Shown here: one piece after another, positions 55,119 to 64,000 of the stretch
Layout: each line of letters starts with the position of its first letter
Position numbering within the stretch: position 1 is the stretch's first letter
NCBI GenBank assembly: GCA_037575805.1
Contig: JAZHPD010000053.1
Coordinates: forward strand, 145,474-209,473
DNA length: 64,000 nt
Direction: 5' to 3'
Source of the DNA: Lecanicillium sp. G3
Lineage: Eukaryota > Ascomycota > Sordariomycetes > Hypocreales > Cordycipitaceae
Position numbers and translations under genes: made by a program
Notes under the pieces: model-generated
The model's database searches: none
Told to the model about the DNA's origin: nothing
Seen by the model: the letters and a program-made list of their open reading frames with translations, nothing else

Positions 55119-56527
55119 TTATAGCTTCTCCTTTGCACCGTCGTCCACCTCGCAAAACGCTTTAAATGTGGTAAACTCTTCGTCCTCGCCCGTCGTCGAC
55201 TCGAGGACCAGCTCGGCCGTCGAACCCACGAAGAAGACGTATCCCTCCTTCATCTCGTAGCTCGTGGGCCCGACAGAGATGGTGCCGGAGCCGTTTGTGC
55301 AGATGACGATGCTGGGTCCGTCAAGCGGCTCAAAGGTGGCCTTGGCGTCGGGCCCGCGCAGGACGCTGCGGACGACGGCGAATTCGTCGATCGGCGGGTC
55401 GTAGAGCAAAACGGCGGAGCCGCTGCTGTAGCCGGCGCGGTTGAGGGTGACATAGGGATAGTCGGTGGGCGCCATCTTTTGCTCGTCGATGGGCGCGTAG
55501 TTGTAGGTCAGCATGTCGACGAGGGTGGACACGTCCTTGAACTTGGGGGTGAAGCCGGCGCGGACAACGTTGTCCGAGGCGGCCATGCACTCGATGATGT
55601 CGCCGGACACGTAAGCGTGGATGTCGTCGGCGACGAGGAAAAGGGCCTCGCCGGCCTCCATCTTGACAAAATTGAGGAAGAAGAGGACAAAGAGGCCAAT
55701 GTCGTCCTCGAACTGGCTGTCGAGGCGGACAATGAGCTCAGAGAGGGTGGCGCCAGAGGTAGATGGGACGCCGCCAGCGGCAAAGTTGTCCTTTTCTGTC
55801 TTGGCAATCTCGACCAAGTTCTTGACTTCGGCGGCAATGTCCTCTTGCGAAGAAGCCATCAGACCAGCAAATGCCTTCTTCAGCGCAGCCTTCTTGTCGT
55901 GGGAAACAGCACCGTCGTCGTCCTTGGCAAGCTTCTCAAACTGCACGGCAGCGTCCTCGCCGACGAGCCTCCTGAACGGCGGCAGGACGCTCAAGAAGTG
56001 CGCAATCTCTGGCAGGGGCCTGAAGCCACACAGCCCCTCGAAGGGGGTGATGGCGATGGCCATCTCGGGCTTGTGGTTGTCGTCGGGGTAGTTTTTGGCA
56101 TCGCGGGCGTGCAGCTGCTCGGCGAGCTTCTTGTTGGGGTGGGCCTGGATGGAGAGGGCCTTGTTGATGGAGAGGACCTTGAAGAGGAAGGGCAGCTTCT
56201 GGCCGAAGCGGGCGGCTACGGTCGATGAGAGGAGGGCCTGGTTGTCGGAGACGAGATCGAGGAGGGTGCGTCCTGTCTTGACGTCGCGGGACGGGTTGGA
56301 GGGGTGTGTGCCCATCCAGAGCTGGAGGCATGTTAACACAGGCCTCTTCCAGAAACGGGATGAAGCGAAAGACAGAAACAAACCTCTGCATAGGGCTTAT
56401 CTTGTTGCACGGAAAAGTCGGCGGCGGGCGTGGCGGCAGCAAACTTGGCGGCAGCAGAGTCGGAGCCCTTTTTGCCCCATTCGTACGAGTTGACGCCGCA
56501 CTGGAGGCGGATGAGGGGAACCTGCAT
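55119..56527 (-). CDS. Mannose-6-phosphate isomerase (type I)
   Basis: Zinc enzyme interconverting fructose-6-phosphate and mannose-6-phosphate, supplying GDP-mannose for glycans and cell wall. Exons 56527-56384 and 56321-55119 join in phase 0 (62-nt intron) to give 448 residues. The N-terminus MQVPLIRLQCGVNSYEWGKK is typical. Zinc ligands are Gln107 and His109 in SIQAHPNK, Glu134 in NHKPEM and the His in DDIHAYVSGDIIECMAASDN. The block NVVRAGFTPKFKDVSTLVDM is the strongest family signature. The C-terminal cupin (GSGTISVGPTSYEMKEG) is complete. Essential in most fungi. Identification is very secure. Confidence 0.97.
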
Positions 56528-57433
56528 GGCGGGCTGTGAGGGGGGTATATGGGCTGGTGATGGAGGTGTGAATCAGACGATTGATTGATTAATTGAATCG
56601 AGTCGAGCAGAATGGAAATGTCGGTGAAGAAGAGCTGGGAATAGTAGAAGCAGATGTAGAAGCAAAGAGGAGGTGAGGACGAGCTAGGTTGGAGCTTCAC
56701 CCCGCCTCTAGAAATTTGGCGGGGCAGAAACTTGACAGCAAAGGCGGGCAGCTCAACACCACCACTTGCGATTTCCCCCTACCAAGAAATATTCCGACTT
56801 ATGATGCAGCCATGATGCAGCCAGTCGATCCGTTTCGTCCAACAAGTCCTCCCACGTTCAGCCCACCCATTAGCCGCACCCGCATAGGTCAGCGCTACGA
56901 TTCCCTCGCTGGAGCCCCATCGCCTCAAGTCTGCAGCCTCACTCTCCCTCCCTCCGCCAGCGCACAAGCTTCGCGCCCTCCCAACGGCCGTGCGACGATG
57001 CCACAACGCCGGCCGGGGAACGGCATCCTCTTCTCCCGGTTTGCTAACTAGACATCCGGAACTTTTTCCATCATGGCCCGTCTTCTGTTCTTCGATTGCC
57101 TTCCCGTCGCGGCCGCCGATTGTCGTACATTCCGTCCTCCCGGACTGCATCCGCCCAACGTTTTTCCGCGGCAAACACTGCAGAAATACAAGTATAAAAG
57201 CTCACGATACCAGTTACGAAATATTATATCCAATTCAATTCAATTTTATTCTATTCTGTTCGCAATTCACACCTCATCAATCATTATTGAACAATTCTTT
57301 AATTTTTCATCTATTACAAAAATATCAAAATGCCGGCCCAAAATACAATAACACCCATAACCAAAAACCTCTTAGCAGGGCAGGAACATGAAAGGAACAT
57401 GGCGGAAAAGACAATTACACTTACTTTGCCCCT
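56528..57433. other. Intergenic; PMI promoter and 3' end of the zinc-cluster gene
   Basis: No gene. A CAATTCAATT-type AT-rich stretch at 57220-57320 lies just beyond the 3' end of the minus-strand regulator. Confidence 0.5.
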
Positions 57434-59018
57434 TTACATGTGGGCATCTCCGCCGGCATCATACCCAGTCGCGCTCACCATCTCCACGCCCGAGCTGGCC
57501 TCGCCCGCGTCGCCGTACCCAAACTGCTGCCCACTCCCGTCAGAGCCAGCTGTCGGCGGCGGCGGTGCCACTGCATTCCCTGAAGGAGGCGGTGTCGCAG
57601 AGTACAGGTCGGGCAGCCTCTCGAGCGACTGCGCAGCCATGCTGTTGCCTGAGCTGCTGTTCGTCGCGCTCATCGGCGCACCCATCGTCTGGTACGGGCC
57701 CTGCTGCTGCTGGTCCATTGGCGTAGACACAGGCACAGGCGCACCAGGCGGCCGCTCGTACCCCGTCCACACGGGACTCACGCCCTGCGCTATCGGCGTA
57801 GTCGCCGGTGACGGGTACGACGGCGCGCGCTGCTGGTGCTGCTGCGAGGAACCAAAGACGGACGAAGGCGGCACGCGCGACGAGGCGAGCACGCTCGGTG
57901 GGCCGGGGAGAGATCGGGGCGTTCCGGGGCCGTTGTTGTACGGAGCGCTTCCGGTGCTGGGCAGGCCTTGTGCCATACTCTGCAGCGCAAAGGCGCCTGC
58001 CTCGGCGGGGTTGGACGTCGCGGGCCGCTCCATCATGTCATTCTCGCCCTTACAGACGTTAGCCGCGTTTCTGGGGGACACGGTGTCCGGGAAAGCGCTC
58101 ACCATGTAGCTGTCGGGGCTCGGCATCCCGTGGTATGGCTGGTTATACATCGGGTACCCCATGCCAGCACCGGTACCATCGCCGCCATATCCTGCCGGGG
58201 CGCCCTGGGTCCAGCCGTACACGAAGTTGCCTCCCTGGTACACGGGTGCGGCCACAGGGCCGGGTTGCGCGGGGTATCCCGTGATCGGGGCGGGCATGCT
58301 CGTCGCGACGTTTGTGTGTCGGGCAGTGTACTCTCGGCAGGTGTTGATGTCGTAATTGAATCTGCCACCCCAGTTTGCCTCTTCGCGGGCCTTGACCTAT
58401 ACTCTGTTAGTTTTGAACGACGGTTAGACGGAGGTAAAATGATGGATATCTTACATTGACAGCCGTCACGCGGAGGAACAGGCAGTTTGGCTCGTTGGCG
58501 TTTTTGCAGTTTGTGCACGCGCCGCCGTTGTGGTCGTCGCCGCTGCAGCGAATCTTGCGCTTCCTGCAGCGCATACACTGTTGAGGATTATTAGCACTGA
58601 CCTTTCCCAGGAGCTTTATTATTATTATTGTTATTATTTCCTTACAGCAACAACCACTCGCTTCCTTGGCTTGTCCTCGGGCTCGCCCTCGCGTCCGGCA
58701 TGGGGTGGACTGCGCGGCTCCCGCGATCCCGAGGCCACAGCTGTGGCTCTGCGGCGCGCCACAGACGACTCGTACGGGTTCCCTGTGCGCGACGCGTACC
58801 TCCTGCCTCCAGGAGGCGCGAGGATGCCACCGCGCACGGGGCCGCCGTGGGAGTTTCCGTTGTTGATGTTGCCGCTGCCGTTGTCGTTGGTGCCCATGCC
58901 CATGCCGAGACCGAGGTTCATGTTCAGGCCCATGTTCATGCCCATGCCCATGCTGGTACCGGCGCCGCCATTATCGCCGCCGGTGCTGCTGCTGGATGCG
59001 AAGTCTGAACCCCAGAAA

Positions 59019-59054
<36 letters not shown>

Positions 59055-59116
59055 GGCCGGCCCCAGGCTTCGACCGCGTGGGTGTGGTTGTTGTTCGGGT
59101 GCTCGTGTCCCGACAT
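57434..59116 (-). CDS. Zn(II)2Cys6 transcription factor with polyglutamine
   Basis: Nuclear DNA-binding protein, 518 residues from exons 59116-58646, 58577-58455 and 58396-57434; both joins are phase 0. The zinc cluster is encoded almost entirely by the 123-nt middle exon: Cys 158, 161, 168, 178, 181 and 189, with CMRCRKRKIRC and the long inner loop SGDDHNGGAC, then TNCKNANEPNC. A basic stretch EDKPRKRVVVA precedes it. The N-terminus has 11 glutamines and a methionine/glycine-rich run (GMGMGMNMGLNMNLGLGMG); the C-terminal half is proline, serine, glutamine-rich and lacks the usual fungal transcription factor domain. This layout resembles Moc3-like regulators. A very long gene-free region upstream suggests complex control. 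Confidence 0.88.
59022..59054. repeat. Trinucleotide run encoding 11 glutamines
   Basis: Eleven CTG/CAG units in frame within the zinc-cluster gene. The tract is pure and therefore likely to vary in length between strains. Confidence 0.92.
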
Positions 59117-60493
59117 TGCGACGCCTGTGCTTTCTTCGTCGCCCGTGGGAAGAGAGGGTCGGGTTGCCCTGGTGTGCGATGTTATTTGCCTTTTAACCGA
59201 TGACAGTGTGCAGAGCCGCCTCGCGGAAGTGAAGCAAGAAAAAGGTGGGAGGTACGGGACGCCGAGTCAAGAAAAAAACGGGAGGGAAAGTGAAGAAGAA
59301 GAATAAAAAGGACGAGTCTGATTACTGATGAACACGGAAGAAATTGAATGCAAGCATTTTTTGCCGGAAAGAAAGAAAGAAGGAGGGAAAAAAGTGATGC
59401 AACGTTCTTTGTGAAGGGTGAGGAGTGTGAGAATGATGATGACATCCGGACGGGAAGAGAAACGTTGCAGGAACCCGGGACTCTTATACTTTTCCACCTC
59501 CTGTCCCGTCCCCTGCTGTAACAAATGTCAACGGACCAACCAATATGATGGGCATACGGTCAGAGGGTGTGTGTACGAATCTGTCAGGTCCAGGGAAATC
59601 TGTCGCCGTTCGTTGTTTGTCCCTCCTGCATCTTTACGGCCCACTCCCCTGTTTATTTCATTATTCCACTGCATAGGTGGGATTTTGAGCAGTAGAGAGG
59701 GTAGACACGCAGCATACGAAGGAAAAAATTGACATCAGGTTTCTGGGTGGTCTCTGCGCTCTGGGACTTGCTCCTGCTGCTGTTGTGTTTCTTTGGGGGG
59801 GGCGTCGTGTAAGTGCATCTGCGTTGATGTGTATCACCCAACATTACTCTTTTTCTTACCGCACCCCCCTCTCCGCTCTTCACCCCTGGGCAAGAAAAAG
59901 AGGCTTGAATCTGTACAACGTGTGTCTTCTTCTTTTTCAGGTAAATTATCAGTGTTGACTTATTTTAAGATGGCGTGAAAGAAGAGAGGCAGCGAATCAT
60001 GACGGTTGCGACAGGACGAGGCGGTGGAGAGAGGGGGGAGGGTAGTGAGGGTCCGCTGGGCAGGCAGCGCTCGGAAGGCCGCAGGGCGTGGGACAAAGAG
60101 AAAGAAGGACGAGTCGGTCGCATGGCAGCCGGGGGAGGCGGAATTGGGATTCAATTGCAGCTGTCTACCTGGTTAATCAACCCAGTCAAGGCTTCTCGTA
60201 ACCCCAAGTTGTAAGTCGCGAGGATGGCAGACGACAGCGATTGCTAAAAAGGTTTGTGCTTACGATCGAAAATAAGGTAAAAGCAAATAAGCACAGGTCG
60301 ATCTGCTCCCGTCCTCTACACGCTTCGCGCGAAAGGAGAAGCAGAAGCAGGAAGGAAATGTTTGTCGTCGCCCAACGCCCAATGAAGTGGCCGAAGCACA
60401 CACGCAACTCGACGAATGCAGTAATATCTCGTTCACAGACCTCTCTGTCTCCCCCACGCGCCAGAATCAGCTCCACGGACCCTTGCAACGTAG

Positions 60494-60495
<2 letters not shown>

Positions 60496-60553
<58 letters not shown>
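60496..60553. repeat. 58-base T homopolymer
   Basis: Uninterrupted T run in the gene-free region. True length is uncertain because sequencing counts long homopolymers poorly. Confidence 0.9.
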
Positions 60554-60555
<2 letters not shown>

Positions 60556-62306
60556 CTTGCTCTTGGCTAGTCATGATGAGTGAATGGCATACAGGTGAGA
60601 GACGTACACGAGGAGGGTTTAACTTTCCACCGCCTCGTCATGCACGACAGCGAGGAATTGACTGGGATGTAGGGGGATCCCCTGTAAGCGACGACTCTTT
60701 TCGCCAACGCGGGCCAATGGGAGTTGTGTGGTACCTCGAGAGACTTTTTTTTCCCCCCTCTCTCTCCTCCCCCAGCGCGTCTCTTCGTCACACGGGATGA
60801 ATTGTAACCCTCTCGTCATTGTTGTAATTTACTTTTTGGCCCATGGTGCAGCGCTTACTGAACCCGGTGGTGTGGGTTCGTTAATGTCAGGGATCGACTC
60901 TCTTATACCGACCGAACCTTGCATAATGTTTTTTATACGCGATCGTCGTTGCAGAACGGCAGATCCTACGATTCCCTTGTTTGAGTAGAATATGTGTTTG
61001 GTTTTTCATGATTATATCGTGGCGCGTTTTCTTCTTCTTTTTTTCTTCGTTTTTGCCACAGTCAGGGCACATCTCACGCGCTGCCGTTTCTAGGTGTAGA
61101 AGAAGACGAGGGGAAAACGGGCGCAACGGTGGCGAGGTGAGCAGAGACCACTGGATGGGCCCAGGGCTCGCCATGTTCGTTTGTGTTACCGCTGCAGTTA
61201 TATGCACAAAACGTGCCCTGCCGAACCGGGGGAAGAGGGATGCGTGTTCCGGGCAAAAAAAAAAAAAGGTCAAGCTGGAGGGGAGGGAGGGCGTCTGGCT
61301 GGTGCGCGCCTTGCCATCCATGACTTTCTGCAGACGCCTGGCAGCTGTGGTCTAACTACTCCGTAGTGTACTTTTGCTTACCGCGGAAAGGGAGGGAATG
61401 GGTTTTTGTTTGTCTCGGGGACAAGGTCTGCAGGAAACGAGGCTGGGACCGTGGTTGTGTATGTGTATGTTCCGGGCAGATCGACTCAGCTTCGGGTTTG
61501 TGCGCTGCATGGGACATGCGCAGACTTATGCAGCTTCAGCGGTCAAACGGCGCAAAGAGAGAGACGAAATGATTGTCATGTTACGCCTCTATCCAACAGA
61601 ATCCTTCCCCGGTCTACTAGAGAGAAAAGAAAAAGAAAAAAGAAAAAAATAAACGGCATGCAGCTTCGGAAAAGACCTGCCCTAAGTTGGTAAACCCCCT
61701 CCCCCCCCTCGTGCCTTGTAACCTCACACCCCTAGCCCATCGCCCATCGCCGAAGATGTGATTGTGGCTCTGATTAACTGCCCCGTGCCTCCCCGCCGAC
61801 AGATTCGCGAACAATTTTTTGTTTACCTCCCCAAAAACTGAAAAGCCCTAGCAAACACACCGCCCGGAAAGGCGATGCCTAATTCCCCGGGGTCCGAAAT
61901 ACCGGGATTTTGTGTTGTTTACTTTGGTGGCGCGTGTAGTTTGTAGTTTATGCATGTAATTCTGCGGCTGGGACCTGTTTTGTCAGCATGCCCTTTATGC
62001 TGCGCGAACAAATCGAGAAATATGCACTATTTAATTGTAGTGCAGCTGTTGTCTGGTGGTAAAGTAAAGTGACGGGAAGTACAGAATCGCAACTTTGGAC
62101 GAATATAGACAAGTCGACTCTACTCTGTTCAACCTCAACTGACCAACCAGACCTTCGCGCAGAAGGGTAAAAAGGCGCATGTTACACCGCTTATACGCAG
62201 CCCAGAAATAAAAACCAACATAAAAAATGCAAATGTATTAATGATGTTCACAGCGTATAGTGCATTGCTCACAGCTCACACGCATGACGCTGCGCTACAC
62301 AGTGAC

Positions 62307-62324
62307 AGTCAGTCAGTCAGTCAG
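62307..62324. repeat. AGTC microsatellite
   Basis: Four to five AGTC units in direct array within the gene-free region. Confidence 0.85.
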
Positions 62325-63455
62325 ATGTGATAGCTCATTCAACATTTCCGAGTCCCGAACTTTGAAATGCCGTGCGATGCGTATCCTTAAGTAGATTAAA
62401 CCCCAACCCAACCCGCCAATTGTGCAGTCTTGATGAACTGCACGTTGGGGGGGTGAGTGTGAGTCGTGATTTATTTTTTTTTTGGTCTGATATAGCTGCA
62501 AGGTCGGTCGTGTTGAGAGAGAGTCCCGGGGGGTTGGGTAAAAATTGTGGCTGCCTCGTTTTCTTTGTTTCGTTTTTTCCTTTGGTTGCAACGCAACACC
62601 GCTTACACAAGACATACATACATAACCATCCTAACCACCCACAGCACCGCAGCAGGGGAGGGAGAAGCAGTAACAAAGCGCGTAACAAACTACACCGAGA
62701 TTTTTCGACGTTGGGTTGCATGAAGCGCCCCATCGAGACAGTGCATAAAAAGAAATCGGGAAGGGCCCCCAAACGGCGAGGGATGCTGCATATGAGTTGT
62801 GATCAATTCTTGGTTTATGCCCTGGGGGAATAGATAGGAGGAGCCGCTGCCAGCCATGGTTGTTGCTGCGTTTGACCGACTTCTTAACTGCATGAGGTGT
62901 ATGTGTGTTAGATTGTTCGATTCGCACGCCCTGGGCGACCGACGTACGGCACCGTACACTCACTCACTTCCCCCCAGACGGGCTGTCTCCTCGGGCTCAG
63001 GACTGCGGGCGCCTGCCTCATCGTTGTGTATTGGTTCAACAGAAGACTCACGCATAAAACACACACGGCCTGCGGAGAATTGAAACCCTCAATCTCAGCT
63101 CCCCCTCTCTCTCTTCATTCCTGTATCGCCCTATATCCCTCCCTCCTCTTCCCGCCATCATCCATATCCATTTCATCTGTGAATGAATATGTGAATAATA
63201 CGGAGACCAAAAATTAATGGCAAATTAAATCAATTAGTTAATATAATATGATTTCCGATTAATTAAGGGAGCATGGGGATTATGGAGCCCGGCAGGTGTT
63301 AAACATGGGTTTTTCAACGTTCATTTACTACGGAGTACTCCTTTCGCGCTCTTTTATCCAGCCCACGCACGAGACGTCAGTCTTCCCGGCGGCTGATACA
63401 CGCAGCCCATGTGGTCCCGGTGAGGGCGTGTGGGCTTGCTTGTGGAGGTGAAGAA

Positions 63456-63477
63456 GGGAAGGGAAGGGAAGGGAAGG
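63456..63477. repeat. GGGAA microsatellite
   Basis: Four GGGAA units in direct array. Confidence 0.85.
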
Positions 63478-63898
63478 ATCCGGCATTGGCAGCGCATCGT
63501 TTCCCGGGAGCCGCTTCTTGCCGGATTGGGCTGGGGAACCTCCCACACCGGGGTCGGCGTTAATCACTGCGTCTTCCATCCTCGCCCATTGCTAAAGGGG
63601 CCAGTTGTCAATTCGTGGCGCTGTAACTAGCTCGTGTCTTTCATTATCTGATCCACTGCTCTTTCACCAATCGACGGTGTAGTTCTGCATAGCTGCCTCA
63701 GAACATCAACCTTGAACAACCAGTCATCAGCCTCAGATTACCTACCCTCCACAGCCGACTCCCCCTCTGCCCGTCGTCGTACAACGCTGTCATCCGCGCC
63801 CACGTCTATTCATAGCATGAAACATACCCTTTTCTTCCTCTCTCTCTCCTTCCCCCTCAGCTCCGCACAGCGCCCACGCTCGAGTGATACAAGCCCGG

Positions 63899-63899
<1 letters not shown>

Positions 63900-63947
<48 letters not shown>

Positions 63948-64000
63948 CGGGGGCGGGGGGGGGGGGGGGGGGGGCGGCGCGGGGGGGGGGGGCGGCGGGG
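63900..64000. repeat. Terminal G tract, probable artefact
   Basis: About 100 bases that are nearly all G with a few C, running to the window edge. Nothing biological in fungi usually looks like this; a no-signal G artefact or collapsed assembly end is more likely. Confidence 0.85.

Larger units (their letters stand above)
59117..63899. other. Gene-free 4.8-kb region upstream of the zinc-cluster gene
   Basis: Scanned on both strands; frames are short, low-complexity and unsupported. It holds C/T- and G-rich tracts, a 58-base T run (60496-60553), an (AGTC)n run at 62307-62324 and a (GGGAA)n run at 63456-63477. Long upstream regions of this kind are typical of fungal developmental regulators, and long leaders with introns may be present. 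A non-coding RNA or a gene start to the right cannot be excluded. Confidence 0.45.

Noticed and set aside
62372..62833. 153-codon plus-strand frame
   Set aside because: Low-complexity, crosses homopolymers and has no domain.
62900..62945. GTTCGATTCG sequence resembling a tRNA B box
   Set aside because: No matching A box and no cloverleaf can be drawn around it; no tRNA gene was found in the window.
1..64000. CRISPR arrays, telomere repeats, rRNA
   Set aside because: No regularly spaced direct repeats, no TTAGGG arrays and no rRNA-like segments were seen.

Overview
The window is nuclear DNA of a filamentous ascomycete. Introns are short (48-109 nt, one of 448 nt), with GTRNGN-type donors, CTAAC-like branch points and AG acceptors. 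ATP-citrate lyase is encoded as a separate small subunit, as in Sordariomycetes. Two repeat copies differ by strand-biased G-to-A changes typical of RIP (repeat-induced point mutation). The gene set (LysM protein, cysteine-rich secreted protein, ABCC pump, HET relic, Tri3-like acyltransferase) suggests Hypocreales, but that placement is an inference. All exon boundaries were read by hand from frame continuity and splice signals.

Layout. 0-9 kb: ordinary genes, namely ATP-citrate lyase subunit 2 (+), an F-box-type protein (-) and a DUF7924-like PD-(D/E)XK protein (-). 9-16.5 kb: a truncated HET-domain relic and a full-length ABCC transporter, flanked by two copies of one repeat. 17-19.4 kb: a small secreted LysM protein, an uncertain small ORF and SGF29 of the SAGA complex.

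20.5-48.7 kb: an accessory-looking island where intact genes alternate with relics. Intact genes are a GH27 alpha-galactosidase divergent from a Zn2Cys6 regulator, a short-chain dehydrogenase, an imine-reductase-like oxidoreductase, a gluconokinase, a phosphatidylserine decarboxylase family protein, a cysteine-rich secreted protein, an alpha/beta hydrolase, an erythromycin-esterase-family protein and a DUF7587-like protein. Relics are two copies of one uncharacterised fungal family, a C45 (penicillin acyltransferase-like) fragment, a protein kinase, a NAD(P)-binding protein and an HMG-box protein with an in-frame stop. Intergenic DNA here is AT-rich. The galactosidase, its neighbouring regulator, the dehydrogenase and the gluconokinase could form a sugar-use module, but co-regulation is not shown.

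48.9-64 kb: a secreted protein of unknown function, a Tri3-like acyltransferase between repeats, then GC-richer ordinary genes: a Ure2-type glutathione S-transferase, mannose-6-phosphate isomerase and a polyglutamine Zn2Cys6 regulator with a 4.8-kb gene-free region upstream. The window ends in a long G tract that looks like a sequencing or assembly artefact. I found no tRNA, rRNA, CRISPR array or telomere repeat.
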